Source of the DNA: an uncultured Lachnospiraceae bacterium
GTDB lineage: Bacteria; Bacillota; Clostridia; Lachnospirales; Lachnospiraceae
DNA: 64,000 nt
Direction: 5' to 3'
Assembly: GCA_947630925.1 (NCBI GenBank)
Contig: CANRJM010000002.1
Location: 164,048 to 228,047, forward strand
Shown here: in pieces, positions 9,335 through 18,183 of the stretch
Position numbering within the stretch: the first letter of the stretch is position 1
Layout of the letters: each line of letters opens with the position of its first letter
Made by a program: the position numbers and the translations under genes
Notes under the pieces: model-generated
The model's input: only the letters and a program-made list of their open reading frames with translations
Database searches by the model: none
Told to the model about the DNA's origin: nothing

Positions 9335-10129
9335 TCATGGCACAAAAATAATCAGTATGCCAACATAAAAAAAGCAAACGGCATATGCTAAAAGATCCGT
9401 AAGCCGGTATTGCAGCGGATACATCTTCGTCCGTCCCTTTCCGCCGTGATAGCATCTGGCATCCATCGCAAGCGCCAGTTCTCCTGCGCGTCTGATGGCA
9501 GATACAAAAAGCGGTATAAAAATCGGCAGCATATTTTTTATCCTCTGAATCAAATTCCCTGTTTCAAAATCTGCGCCGCGCGCTGCCTGCGCCTTCATAA
9601 TCTTATCCGTCTCTTCAATTAAAATTGGAATAAAACGCAAAGCAATCGACATCATCATAGCAATTTCATGAATCGGAAGCCGGATGGCCTTCAAAGGAGA
9701 CAACAGCCTTTCCAAACCGTCTGTCAATTGGTTTGGCGTTGTTGTAAAAGTCATCAGCGAAGAGCCCAGCACCAAAAGAATCAGCCGCAGGGAAATAAAT
9801 ACGGTCTTTTCCACCCCCTCCCAGGTAAGCTCAATGATTCCCCAGGAAAAAAAGCTCTCTCCGGGCGTCCAAAACAAATTCAGCGCCGCTGTAAAAACCA
9901 ACATAAAAATAACCGGGCGCAATCCCCTTGCCAGATAGGAAAAAGGTACCTGAGACAACGCTGCTACCCCACAAAAAAAGGCAATGGCAAAAAGATAGCC
10001 CGATAAACTATGAAATGTAAATAACGATATAATATAAAGGAACGTCCCCGCAATTTTTACTCTGGGATCCAGATGATGAATGAGCGAATCCGTAGAATAG
10101 TACTGCCCTATGGTAATATCACGTATCAT
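9335..10129 (-). CDS. ecfT: energy-coupling factor transporter transmembrane protein EcfT
   Basis: This 264-residue membrane protein has the N-terminal YYSTDSLIHHLDPRVK signature of EcfT and five or so hydrophobic segments. It also has the cytoplasmic Ala-Arg-Gly-type coupling motifs (AQAARGADF and, near the C-terminus, ARCYHGGKGRT). EcfT is the integral scaffold that couples the two ATPases to interchangeable vitamin-binding S components. Its ATG overlaps the stop of ecfA2 in an ATGA arrangement, showing translational coupling. No functional S-component gene is adjacent, as expected for a shared group II ECF module; only a fragment of one occurs at 52.5 kb. Confidence 0.95.
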   Translation of the reverse strand: MIRDITIGQYYSTDSLIHHLDPRVKIAGTFLYIISLFTFHSLSGYLFAIAFFCGVAALSQVPFSYLARGLRPVIFMLVFTAALNLFWTPGESFFSWGIIELTWEGVEKTVFISLRLILLVLGSSLMTFTTTPNQLTDGLERLLSPLKAIRLPIHEIAMMMSIALRFIPILIEETDKIMKAQAARGADFETGNLIQRIKNMLPIFIPLFVSAIRRAGELALAMDARCYHGGKGRTKMYPLQYRLTDLLAYAVCFFYVGILIIFVP

Positions 10130-10986
10130 TCAATCGCTCCTTTCCGGTACCATTGCACAATTTCCGCCGCACTTTCCTGCACCGTCAGACAACTGTCATC
10201 TATCTCTATCCCTCTATCGCGCAATCGATGCATAACTTTTGTCACAGACGGAATATCTAACCCAATTTGTTTTAATTCCTTTTCATAACGGAATATCTTC
10301 CTCGGCGGTCCATCCAATACAATTTTCCCCTCATGCATGACAATCATACGTTTCGCATATTCCGCCACATCATCCATACTATGCGAAGCAAAAAGAATAG
10401 AAATATTTCGTTCCTGATGCAGTCTGGAAAGCATCTGAAAAATATCCTGCCGTCCCGCAGGATCCAGTCCTGCCATCGGCTCATCCAATACAAGGATTTC
10501 CGGCTGCATGGCAAGAACACCCGCCAAAGCGACACGCCTTTTCTGTCCACCGGACAATGCTAACGGAGAGCTGTCAAACAGTTCTTCCCCGATACCAACC
10601 TCCTTTAATGCCTGAAAAGCATTTAACTCAATCTGTAGATTCTCCCAACCCATATTACGGGGGCCAAATGCAACATCCTTGAGAACGGTCGACTCAAACA
10701 ACTGATGTTCCGGATATTGAAAAACCAATCCCACTTTACTGCGCAGTTCCTTCATGGAAAAACCTTTTTCATAAATATCCCGCCCATGAAAATAAATTTT
10801 CCCCTCTGTCGCTTTTTCTAAACCGTTTAAAAGCTGCATTAGGGTTGACTTTCCGGAACCCGTATGTCCCACGATTGCAGTAAACTCCTGACTGCCAATT
10901 TCCAGATCAATATTCGTTAATGCCTGTTTTTCATTACTTCCACCCCTGTCATACGTAAATGAAACATTTTGTAAGATAAGAGACAT
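10126..10986 (-). CDS. ecfA2: energy-coupling factor transporter ATPase EcfA2
   Basis: The 286-residue ATPase starts at MSLILQNVSFTYDRGG; ATG at 10986 has a GGAGGAG site and is preferred over the longer open frame, whose extra 48 residues overlap ecfA1 and look non-native. Walker A is GHTGSGKST, the signature LSGGQKRRVALAG and Walker B ILVLDEPMAGLDP. It pairs with EcfA1 to energise vitamin and metal uptake through EcfT and various S components. The last bases of the gene overlap the start of ecfT. Confidence 0.95.
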   Translation of the reverse strand: MSLILQNVSFTYDRGGSNEKQALTNIDLEIGSQEFTAIVGHTGSGKSTLMQLLNGLEKATEGKIYFHGRDIYEKGFSMKELRSKVGLVFQYPEHQLFESTVLKDVAFGPRNMGWENLQIELNAFQALKEVGIGEELFDSSPLALSGGQKRRVALAGVLAMQPEILVLDEPMAGLDPAGRQDIFQMLSRLHQERNISILFASHSMDDVAEYAKRMIVMHEGKIVLDGPPRKIFRYEKELKQIGLDIPSVTKVMHRLRDRGIEIDDSCLTVQESAAEIVQWYRKGAIE

Positions 10987-11012
10987 ATATTTACTCCTCC
11001 ATCCAAATGCCG

Positions 11013-11918
11013 CTAGATTTTCAAACAGGCAAGCAGCTCCTCCTCCGACAGGACGTCTCCCGGCACCGGAAGCCCCGCGCGGTTGAGCTCTTGCGCAAGC
11101 TGTGTGATTTTGGGAATGGTCAGTCTGCACTCCGTAAGCTTTTCCGTACAGGCAAATACCTCGCGAGGCGTCCCTTTTAGCGCAACTTTCCCTTCCTGCA
11201 TCACATACACATAATCTGCCTTAGTCACTTCTTCCATATAATGTGTAATCAAAATAATGGTAAGCTTCTCCTCCTGATTCAAAGACCGGATTGTATCCAT
11301 GATTTCCAATCTGCCAACCGGATCCAACATAGCGGTAGCCTCGTCCAGTATAATGCATTTCGGGCGCATTGCCATAATTCCTGCAATTGCCACGCGCTGC
11401 TTCTGTCCGCCGGACAGATGATTCGGCGAACGCTTGCGATACGACTGCATCCTCACGCTTTTTAAGCAATCCAAAACTCTTTTTCGTATCTCCATGGTCG
11501 GGACTCCAAGGTTCTCAGGCCCAAATCCGACGTCTTCCTCTACTACATTGGAAATAATCTGATTATCCGGATTCTGAAAAACCATTCCCGCTGTCCGCCT
11601 GACTGTCAGAAGCTTCTCTTTTTGCGTTGTATCAATCCCGTCAATATAGACCGCCCCTTCCGTAGGATATAACAAGCCATTCAAATGCTTGGCAAAAGTG
11701 GATTTGCCGGAACCGTTCGCTCCCAGTATTGCAATAAAATCTCCCTGCTCTACCTCAATATCTACGCCATCAATGGCGCGCACAATTTCGATGATATTCC
11801 CATTTTCATCTCTTCTGGAATATTCGTGCGCCAGATTTTCCGTGCAAACAATCTTTGCTTTCTTATTTTGATTGTTAGTCTCCCCATTATTCCATTTTCT
11901 GTTACCTGTCATCTTCAT
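11013..11918 (-). CDS. ecfA1: energy-coupling factor transporter ATPase EcfA1
   Basis: This 301-residue ATPase has Walker A GANGSGKST, the Q-loop region FQNPDNQI, the signature LSGGQKQRVAIAG and Walker B CIILDEATAMLDP, which together are characteristic of EcfA1/CbiO1. It lies 26 bases upstream of ecfA2 on the same strand. The N-terminal 20 or so residues before KIVCTENLAHEYSR are not conserved, and the nearest good purine box is about 18 bases from the ATG, so the start is less certain than the rest. In most Firmicutes this gene follows rplQ directly; here a GH43 glycosidase gene and an rplQ terminator intervene. Confidence 0.94.
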   Translation of the reverse strand: MKMTGNRKWNNGETNNQNKKAKIVCTENLAHEYSRRDENGNIIEIVRAIDGVDIEVEQGDFIAILGANGSGKSTFAKHLNGLLYPTEGAVYIDGIDTTQKEKLLTVRRTAGMVFQNPDNQIISNVVEEDVGFGPENLGVPTMEIRKRVLDCLKSVRMQSYRKRSPNHLSGGQKQRVAIAGIMAMRPKCIILDEATAMLDPVGRLEIMDTIRSLNQEEKLTIILITHYMEEVTKADYVYVMQEGKVALKGTPREVFACTEKLTECRLTIPKITQLAQELNRAGLPVPGDVLSEEELLACLKI

Positions 11919-11980
11919 ATGTCCGACTGTCTTCTTCCCTTCTAATCGCTCCTGCTTCCCTGCATCCCATTTGATAAAAC

Positions 11981-13303
11981 TTATTTACAAAATACAAAAG
12001 AAACCAGATCCAATAACTGACGATTATCAAAATAATCCTTTGCCCATCCGGAGTAACCGCTCTCCACTGTCAGATATACCGCATGCCTTCCGGTAACAGG
12101 ACAAACCCTGCTCCTGACAATCGTGCTGTCTCTCTGGAATGCAGCATTTCCTATCTCATGCTCTTTCGAAACGCTGTCCAAAAAAACCCGAATCGTTCCA
12201 TGGCACCCTCTTGGTATCATCTTCAAAATAAACTGCAGTTCTTCCCCCGTATCATCTTCGCCAAAGTCAAAATATTTCCATCCCATCACACAGCCATCGG
12301 TAATATTCGTGATGATGCGGGTAAAAATATCAAGTTCTGTAATATAAGCTCCCGCACCGCCCTTTAAAACGCAGGCTGTATCTGCCAGAGTAATTTCATA
12401 TGGATTCAATGCTTCTTCAAATCCAAGCGATGTCATTTCTACCGTTGGTATTGTGCCGTTTTCCAGAATGGTAATTTTCTCCACACAGCCCCTTCGGGAC
12501 ATAAGCGTCCCATTTGTCATCCTATGATAGAAAATATACCACTGGCCATTAATCTGACAGATAGAACCATGATTATTTCCACCCGGATAATCCACTCCGT
12601 TATCTATAATATACCCTCTGTATGTAAACGGTCCGGTTGGCGAGTCTGACGTCGCATACGCCAGACGGCTTCCAATCTTCGGAGAATAAATCAAATAATA
12701 GGTATCCCCTATCTTCCGCATGGAACACGCCTCAAAAAACTCATAAGGCTTTTCCACCGGGATAATATCTGTCTGATAGGAGCCGTCTAAGACTTCATAC
12801 ATATTATCAGGATTCAACTCGCACATATAGGAACCTTCAAATCCGCAATAAATATATACCCTTCCATCCTCATCCACTAACACGCCGGGATCAATAAACG
12901 TCCCCTGGTCGTAATGGTTCTCAATATGATATTCATACCGGGACAACAAAGAAAACGGTCCTTCCGGCCGGTCGCTTACCGCCACACACCCCCTGGAATT
13001 GACAATGTATGCGTATAAATAATATTTCCCATCTTTTTCAATAACATCCGGTGCATAGAGTTCCTGCTCCGTCCAGTCAACATCTGCCTGACAGCCATGT
13101 TCCGATTTTGTCCGAAAAATATCCCCATGACATACCCAATGCCTCAAATCATGCACAGATGCGGACCATACCTTTAACTTATAATCACAAAAACGTTCTG
13201 AATCAACACGGTCATGCGAACCATAAACATAGACGCGGTCGCCAAACACCCTTGGTTCTCCATCCGGAATATACTCCCATGACGGTAAATATGGATTTGA
13301 CAT
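11981..13303 (-). CDS. glycoside hydrolase family 43 protein with C-terminal carbohydrate-binding-like domain
   Basis: The 440-residue product shows the five-bladed propeller pattern of GH43. An N-terminal blade has PDGEPRVFGDRVYVYGSHD (candidate base Asp14), a second contains LYAPDVIEKDGKYYLY, then DPGVLVDEDGRVYIYCG, and the candidate acid Glu lies in FFEACSMRKIGDTYYLIYS. Residues after about 310 form a beta-rich domain like CBM6. GH43 enzymes release arabinose or xylose from plant hemicelluloses. No signal peptide is present, so it probably acts on imported oligosaccharides. AAAGGAGATC precedes the ATG. It stands alone between rplQ and ecfA1, with no sugar transporter beside it, which suggests an insertion into an ancestral rplQ-ecfA1 junction. 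Confidence 0.85.
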   Translation of the reverse strand: MSNPYLPSWEYIPDGEPRVFGDRVYVYGSHDRVDSERFCDYKLKVWSASVHDLRHWVCHGDIFRTKSEHGCQADVDWTEQELYAPDVIEKDGKYYLYAYIVNSRGCVAVSDRPEGPFSLLSRYEYHIENHYDQGTFIDPGVLVDEDGRVYIYCGFEGSYMCELNPDNMYEVLDGSYQTDIIPVEKPYEFFEACSMRKIGDTYYLIYSPKIGSRLAYATSDSPTGPFTYRGYIIDNGVDYPGGNNHGSICQINGQWYIFYHRMTNGTLMSRRGCVEKITILENGTIPTVEMTSLGFEEALNPYEITLADTACVLKGGAGAYITELDIFTRIITNITDGCVMGWKYFDFGEDDTGEELQFILKMIPRGCHGTIRVFLDSVSKEHEIGNAAFQRDSTIVRSRVCPVTGRHAVYLTVESGYSGWAKDYFDNRQLLDLVSFVFCK

Positions 13304-13384
13304 TTGGATGATCTCCTTTTCCTATATTCTTTTGGCACTTATCACTTTTTATTTACCCCATATTACCACACTTATTTCTAATTG

Positions 13385-13424
13385 AAAAGTGACCATGCGC
13401 TCAATCGCACATGGTCACTTTATA
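13385..13424 (-). terminator. intrinsic terminator of the alpha operon
   Basis: A long hairpin with stem AAAGTGACCATG / CATGGTCACTTT lies just after the rplQ stop and is followed on the reverse strand by TTTTC. It separates rplQ from the GH43 gene, so ecfA1-ecfA2-ecfT-truA must have their own promoter here. Confidence 0.8.
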
Positions 13425-13437
13425 ATCCAACCTGATA

Positions 13438-13980
13438 TTATACTAATTCAATCAGTACCTGCATTGCAGCATCGCCTTTTCGCTGTCCGATTTTAACGAT
13501 ACGCGTATAACCGCCGTTACCATTCCGCTCAGCATACCTTGGCCCCAGTTCGTCTAAAACCTTTGTTGCAATATCAACGGTCTTTATGGCTTTCTTACGT
13601 CCCTTTATTTCCGTTGGAACCTCTGTTACCGTATAAAGAATCTTCTGCATCTGTCTTCTTGCATGAAGTCTGGAAGGCTGATCCTTTTTGATTTCCTTCT
13701 CTACTTCATCAAATACAGTCTTTTTCTTTCCATCGACAACTTCCTTTACTCTTCTGCCATCCTTGTCCTTGCGGGCAACTTTAGCAGTCACTTTTACCGT
13801 ATCATAGTTATTGCATTCTCTGATACCTAAAGCGATAATATGCTCTGCGATTTTACGAATCTCTTTCGCTTTTGCTTCTGTCGTAACAATCTTACCATAA
13901 TATAATAAGTCGGTTACCTGATTGCGAAGCAAAGCTTTTCTCTGGCTGGAAGTTCTTCCAAGTTTTCTATAGCCTGCCAT
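13438..13980 (-). CDS. rplQ: 50S ribosomal protein L17 with internal insertion
   Basis: L17 is recognised from the N-terminus YRKLGRTSSQRKALLRNQ, the LHARRQ block and the C-terminal GGYTRIVKIGQRKGDAA. It is a large-subunit protein near the exit tunnel. At 180 residues it is much longer than the 115-130 usual in bacteria. The extra length sits in one place, roughly residues 55-102, between IIALGIRE and LHARRQ, and is very rich in Lys, Asp and Glu. Both flanks remain well conserved, so this is an insertion and not a frameshift. The gene is last in the operon, 16 bases after rpoA. Confidence 0.96.
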   Translation of the reverse strand: MAGYRKLGRTSSQRKALLRNQVTDLLYYGKIVTTEAKAKEIRKIAEHIIALGIRECNNYDTVKVTAKVARKDKDGRRVKEVVDGKKKTVFDEVEKEIKKDQPSRLHARRQMQKILYTVTEVPTEIKGRKKAIKTVDIATKVLDELGPRYAERNGNGGYTRIVKIGQRKGDAAMQVLIELV

Positions 13981-13996
13981 TGCGCTTACCTCCTAA

Positions 13997-14956
13997 TTAT
14001 TCCTCTACCATGTTAAGGGAAAGACCTAATTCCTTTAACTTAGATAATACTTCTTCTAAAGACTTACGACCAAGGTTTCTTACCTTCATCATATCCTCGG
14101 ATGTACGATTACACAGCTCCTGAACCGTATTGATACCCGCACGTTTCAAACAGTTGTATGAACGTACGGAAAGTTCCAATTCATCAATACTCATTTCAAG
14201 CGCCTTATCCTTATTATCATCTACATTTTCAGCAATTACCTGAATACCTGCTGTTTTATCAGACAGGTTGATGAAAGATTTCAAATGGTCGCTTAACACC
14301 TTGGCTGCAAGACTTACTGCATCGCTTGGTTCAATTGTACCATTTGTATATACTTCAACCGTCAGTTTATCAAAGTCCGTAATCTGACCAACACGGGTAT
14401 TTTCAATCTTGATATTTACCCTTTCTACAGGAGTAAAGATGGAATCAATGGCAATTACATTGATTGGTAAATCTTCTCTCTTGTTTTTATCAGAACTTAC
14501 ATATCCGCGGCCATTTACAATTGTCATCTCAATATAAAGCTTGCAGTCAGCGCCGCCGCTTAAGGTTGCGATTACCTGATCCGGATTCATAATTTCAATA
14601 TCAGAATCCACCTGAATGTCTGCTGCCGTAACAACACATTCTCCTGAAGCCTCAATATAAGCTGTTTTAGCCTCATCCGTCTCGCTATTATTTTTAATCG
14701 CCAGACTTTTAATATTCATAATAATCTCTGTCACATCTTCCTTCACTCCCGGAATGGAAGAGAATTCATGAACTACGCCATCAATTTTAATATGGCTTAC
14801 TGCCGTACCCGGCAATGAGGAGAGCATAATCCTTCTAAGAGAATTACCCAGAGTTGTACCATATCCTCTTTCCAGAGGTTCCACAACAAAACATCCATAT
14901 CTTTTATCTTCAGAAATCTCTGCTATTTCAATATTTGGTTCTTTAAAATCAAGCAC
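13997..14956 (-). CDS. rpoA: DNA-directed RNA polymerase subunit alpha
   Basis: This 319-residue alpha subunit has the N-terminal assembly domain ([21 protein letters not shown]) and, after a linker, the C-terminal DNA/activator-binding domain ([35 protein letters not shown]). It nucleates assembly of the polymerase core. A purine-rich AAGGAGGG site precedes the ATG. Position between rpsD and rplQ is the standard alpha-operon order. Confidence 0.98.
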   Translation of the reverse strand: MLDFKEPNIEIAEISEDKRYGCFVVEPLERGYGTTLGNSLRRIMLSSLPGTAVSHIKIDGVVHEFSSIPGVKEDVTEIIMNIKSLAIKNNSETDEAKTAYIEASGECVVTAADIQVDSDIEIMNPDQVIATLSGGADCKLYIEMTIVNGRGYVSSDKNKREDLPINVIAIDSIFTPVERVNIKIENTRVGQITDFDKLTVEVYTNGTIEPSDAVSLAAKVLSDHLKSFINLSDKTAGIQVIAENVDDNKDKALEMSIDELELSVRSYNCLKRAGINTVQELCNRTSEDMMKVRNLGRKSLEEVLSKLKELGLSLNMVEE

Positions 14957-15029
14957 TCCTTAACCCTCCTTTTGGGTGTTATATGCTTACTTGGCCTATA
15001 ATGCAGCGCCTGCACGCCGCATTCAGTTA

Positions 15030-15623
15030 TTATTTAGAATATAACTCGACGATAAGCACTTCATTTACAGGAACATCAATCTGCTCTCTCGTTGGGATAT
15101 CCTTAACGGTGCCGGAAAGTGTTTCATGATTTGCTTCCAACCAATCCGGAACCAATCTTCCTTCTGTCACTTCAAGAATATCCTTATATCTCTGAGCGCC
15201 TTTGTGCTTTTCCTTGATTTCAATTACATCACCCGGCTTAACTTCATATGATGGAATATTGACGCACTTGCCATTGACAAGTACATGCTTATGACCAACA
15301 ATCTGTCTGGACTCTTTTCTGGTACGTCCATATCCCATGCGGAATAAAACATTATCCAATCTAAGCTCAAGGAGAATCATAAGGTTCTCACCAGTTGTAC
15401 CATATTTTAATTTCTGCGCTTTTGCAAAATTGTTTCTAAATGGTTTTTCTAATACACCATAAATAAATTTAGCTTTCTGCTTTTCTCTTAGCTGAAGACC
15501 ATACTCGCTCTGTTTTCTGCCAACTCTTACGCTTCTGTTAGACTTCTTATCAAGTCCCATAAATGCTGGCTCAATCCCAAGAGCTCTACATCTCTTGAGT
15601 ACCGGCGTCATATCTCTTGCCAT
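15030..15623 (-). CDS. rpsD: 30S ribosomal protein S4
   Basis: The 197-residue protein has the S4 RNA-binding domain (RLDNVLFRMGYGRTRKESRQIV, KHVLVNGKCVNIPSYEV). The N-terminal zinc cysteines of C-plus S4 proteins are absent (only one Cys, in KRCRALGIEP), so this is the zinc-independent form. S4 is a primary 16S rRNA binder and in many Firmicutes a translational autoregulator. It lies between rpsK and rpoA on one strand. Confidence 0.98.
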   Translation of the reverse strand: MARDMTPVLKRCRALGIEPAFMGLDKKSNRSVRVGRKQSEYGLQLREKQKAKFIYGVLEKPFRNNFAKAQKLKYGTTGENLMILLELRLDNVLFRMGYGRTRKESRQIVGHKHVLVNGKCVNIPSYEVKPGDVIEIKEKHKGAQRYKDILEVTEGRLVPDWLEANHETLSGTVKDIPTREQIDVPVNEVLIVELYSK

Positions 15624-15679
15624 GTCTATTCCTCCTATAATAAATCAACTGTTTTTCACTGCGCCTTTTTATATCCGCA

Positions 15680-16075
15680 TTATACACGACGGCGCTTCGG
15701 CGGCCTGCAACCATTGTGCGGTACCGGAGTCACGTCACGGATACTTGTAACATCGATTCCACAAGCCTGTAATGCACGGATTGCAGCCTCACGGCCGGAA
15801 CCCGGTCCCTTTACCATAACATCTACTGATGTTAATCCGTGTGGCAAAGCAGCCTTTGCTGCTGTCTCTGCAGCCATCTGCGCTGCATATGGAGTTGATT
15901 TTTTGGAACCCCTAAATCCCAAACCGCCTGCACTTGCCCATGAAACTGCGTTTCCTTCGGCATCTGTAAGCGTTACGATTGTATTATTGAAGGAAGACTG
16001 AATATGTGCCTGTCCATGTCCGACATTTTTCTTGACACGCTTCTTGCCTGTCCTTTTTGCTACCTGTTTAGCCAT
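15680..16075 (-). CDS. rpsK: 30S ribosomal protein S11
   Basis: The product has the S11 signatures [29 protein letters not shown] and the C-terminal [21 protein letters not shown] at 16075 is chosen over the TTG two codons upstream because GGAGGG is correctly placed for it, giving 131 residues. S11 sits on the platform of the small subunit next to S18 and S21. It follows rpsM in the operon with a 40-base gap. Confidence 0.98.
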   Translation of the reverse strand: MAKQVAKRTGKKRVKKNVGHGQAHIQSSFNNTIVTLTDAEGNAVSWASAGGLGFRGSKKSTPYAAQMAAETAAKAALPHGLTSVDVMVKGPGSGREAAIRALQACGIDVTSIRDVTPVPHNGCRPPKRRRV

Positions 16076-16115
16076 TGTCAAACCCTCCTATAAGATTTGT
16101 ACATATTAAATTACA

Positions 16116-16484
16116 TTATTTTTTCTTATTTGCGACAGTACGCTTTGGTCCCTTTCGAGTTCTGGCATTTGTCTTTGTCTTCTGTCCACGAACCGGAAGA
16201 CCCTTTCTGTGGCGAATGCCTCTGTAGCATCCGATTTCCTGAAGTCTCTTGATATTCATAGCAATCTCTCTGCGAAGATCGCCTTCGACAGTCTGTGTTG
16301 CATCAATAACATCACGAATACGTGCAACTTCATCGTCCGTCAAATCCTTTACACGCGTATCAGGATTGACTTTCGCTTCTGCTAAAATACGGTTGGAACT
16401 AACTCTACCAATACCATAGATATAAGTAAGCCCGATCTCAACACGCTTCTCTCTTGGTAAATCTACACCACTAATACGTGCCAT
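16116..16484 (-). CDS. rpsM: 30S ribosomal protein S13
   Basis: The 122-residue S13 is identified by [26 protein letters not shown], the [18 protein letters not shown] region and the basic tail [21 protein letters not shown]. It lies in the head of the 30S subunit and contacts the P-site tRNA and the 50S subunit. CGGAGGTG precedes the ATG. An unusually long non-coding stretch (331 bases) with hairpins separates it from rpmJ. Confidence 0.98.
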   Translation of the reverse strand: MARISGVDLPREKRVEIGLTYIYGIGRVSSNRILAEAKVNPDTRVKDLTDDEVARIRDVIDATQTVEGDLRREIAMNIKRLQEIGCYRGIRHRKGLPVRGQKTKTNARTRKGPKRTVANKKK

Positions 16485-16815
16485 GTGTACTTTACACCTC
16501 CGTTATTTTTTGTTTGATAATTGATTCATTACAGTGCTCTGCACTGTCAGCCGCTTTAAATTGTAGCCTTATTGCATAGACGCTTCCATTTTTACCGGAA
16601 TCAGTAAACTGTCGGGCTGCCTGCGAAACCGCAGCCGGTACTATGCCGCAGTCATCAATCTGCCATAGATAAGACCGATCACAAATGAAAATGACACATC
16701 TGAAACCGAAGTGGGTAATCAAGCCACCTACAATATCATAGTGCTTACCGCACTACAACGAACAGAAAGCAAGTAATATTAAAATGGCAGTCTTACATGC
16801 GCTGCTGCCTGCTAA
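16485..16815 (-). promoter_or_regulatory. 331-base gene-free leader between rpmJ and rpsM
   Basis: No convincing gene is present; a 76-codon open frame here has no good ribosome binding site and no recognisable product. On the reverse strand the stretch contains two clear stem-loops: ACAGTGC/GCACTGT (16531-16547) just before the rpsM ribosome binding site, and GGCTGC/GCAGCC around 16616-16637. It could be a ribosomal-protein autoregulatory leader or hold a secondary promoter. Function is inferred only from position. Confidence 0.35.
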
Positions 16816-16929
16816 TTATCCCTGTCTCTGTTTGTGTCTGGGATTTTCACAGATTACTCTGATACGTCCCTTTCTTTTGATGACCTTACATTTTTCGCAA
16901 ATAGGTTTTACTGAAGATCTAACTTTCAC
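16816..16929 (-). CDS. rpmJ: 50S ribosomal protein L36
   Basis: This 37-residue gene starts with GTG at 16929 after an excellent AAAGGAGG site. The product [20 protein letters not shown] followed by [17 protein letters not shown] is a textbook L36 of the zinc-binding type (Cys11, Cys14, Cys27, His32). L36 is the smallest large-subunit protein. It sits between infA and rpsM in the usual order but is preceded by a terminator and its own candidate promoter, so it probably starts a separate transcription unit. Confidence 0.97.
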   Translation of the reverse strand: MKVRSSVKPICEKCKVIKRKGRIRVICENPRHKQRQG

Positions 16930-16963
16930 AGCAATAACCTCCTTTCAATAAAGTCCATTATCC

Positions 16964-16992
16964 ACTTTATCATAATTTTTTGTGCAATGCAA
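16964..16992 (-). promoter_or_regulatory. candidate promoter for rpmJ and the alpha operon
   Basis: TTGCAT (16992-16987) and TAAAGT (16969-16964) are 17 bases apart on the reverse strand, between the terminator after infA and the rpmJ start. A promoter is expected here because the terminator would cut read-through from infA. Confidence 0.45.
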
Positions 16993-17013
16993 GAAGAAAT
17001 TTTATAAATTTTC

Positions 17014-17046
17014 TCCAAAAAAAGAGACACCAGTACTTTCGGTGTC
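17014..17046 (-). terminator. intrinsic terminator after infA
   Basis: Reverse-strand stem GACACC / GGTGTC with a nine-base loop is followed by CTTTTTTT. It divides adk-map-infA from rpmJ-rpsM-rpsK-rpsD-rpoA-rplQ, genes that are commonly one transcript. Confidence 0.75.
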
Positions 17047-17090
17047 CCCATATCTTTTTTGTCCGCATAACAGACATCTGTATTCTATGA

Positions 17091-17309
17091 TTATTTATCT
17101 CTCCAAGTAATACGTCCCTTGGTCAAGTCGTATGGCGACATCTCCATCGTTACGGTATCGCCCGGCAGAATACGGATAAAATTCTTTCTCAGCTTTCCGC
17201 TGATATGCGCCAAAACCTGATGCCCATTTTCCAGTTCTACCCTGAACATAGCATTTGGTAGTTTTTCCACTACGACGCCTTCAATTTCCATTACATCTTC
17301 CTTTGACAT
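17091..17309 (-). CDS. infA: translation initiation factor IF-1
   Basis: ATG at 17309 ([19 protein letters not shown]) has a GGAGG site and gives the canonical 72 residues; the open frame extends seven codons further but that start lacks support. The OB-fold is plain from [36 protein letters not shown] and GRITWR. IF-1 binds the ribosomal A site during initiation. It follows map by 53 bases. Confidence 0.97.
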   Translation of the reverse strand: MSKEDVMEIEGVVVEKLPNAMFRVELENGHQVLAHISGKLRKNFIRILPGDTVTMEMSPYDLTKGRITWRDK

Positions 17310-17362
17310 TACTTCCTCCTTCTCCGGCAAATTGCCAAAATCTTTCTATATTATATCATAAA

Positions 17363-18127
17363 TCATAAAAAATCTTCCCTGTAGGAAAGAAGTTCCGGCT
17401 CGCCCTCGGTAATCAGCACGGTATTTTCATAATGCGCTGATTTCTTAGAATCTCTGGTCACAACCGTCCAGTCATCCTCAAGTACCCAAACTTCAAATGT
17501 GCCTGCATTGACCATCGGCTCAATCGCCAATGTCATCCCCGCCTGAAGCTTCATCCCTCTGCCAATCGGCTTAAAATTTGGTATCTGGGGTTCTTCATGC
17601 ATCTCTTTCCCTATGCCGTGCCCAACCAAATCCCGTACAACGGAGTAACCGTTTGCCTCCACAAAATTCTGAATCGCCTTTGAAATTTCATACAGATGGT
17701 TACCGCTTTTTGCATATCGAATCCCCTCAAAAAAGCTTTGTCTGGTAACATCAATCAGCCTCTGATCTTCCTGTGAGATTTCCCCCACCGCATGGGTACG
17801 CGCAGCATCCGACTGATATCCCTGATAGATAACCCCTGCATCCAGACTGACAATATCGCCCTCCTGTAAAATGCGTTTCTTACTTGGAATCCCATGCACC
17901 ACCTCATCATTAACCGATACGCAGATAGACGCCGGGTAACCTCTGTAGTTCAGGAAAGACGGAATACAGTCATAGCTGCGGATCACTTCTTCTCCCTTAC
18001 GGTTAATATCCATTGTGCTGATCCCCGGACGAATGATTTTCCCCATCTCGTCATGAACAATGGCGAGGATTTTACCGGCTTCTCTCATCAATTCAATTTC
18101 ATGCTGTGATTTAATTGTAACAGACAT
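17363..18127 (-). CDS. map: type I methionine aminopeptidase
   Basis: This 254-residue enzyme removes the initiator methionine from nascent proteins. The metal ligands are visible: Asp in SLDAGVIYQGYQ, Asp in SDAARTHAVG, His in GHGIGKEMHEEPQIPN, Glu in LAIEPMVNAG and a final Glu in AHYENTVLIT. There is no N-terminal extension, as in the bacterial short form. It sits between adk and infA, the standard order downstream of secY, although secY is missing from this locus. Confidence 0.97.
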   Translation of the reverse strand: MSVTIKSQHEIELMREAGKILAIVHDEMGKIIRPGISTMDINRKGEEVIRSYDCIPSFLNYRGYPASICVSVNDEVVHGIPSKKRILQEGDIVSLDAGVIYQGYQSDAARTHAVGEISQEDQRLIDVTRQSFFEGIRYAKSGNHLYEISKAIQNFVEANGYSVVRDLVGHGIGKEMHEEPQIPNFKPIGRGMKLQAGMTLAIEPMVNAGTFEVWVLEDDWTVVTRDSKKSAHYENTVLITEGEPELLSYREDFL

Positions 18128-18183
18128 AATTTGCCTTCTTTCTTTCTATTTTTCTCAAAAAATACAGGTAGCATCCCCTTATG

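Noticed and set aside
10987..11130. 48-residue N-terminal extension of EcfA2
   Set aside because: It overlaps ecfA1 in a different frame, lacks a ribosome binding site, and the internal ATG at 10986 has GGAGGAG and the family start.
16492..16722. 76-codon frame between rpmJ and rpsM
   Set aside because: No good ribosome binding site; crosses two stem-loops; no family resemblance.
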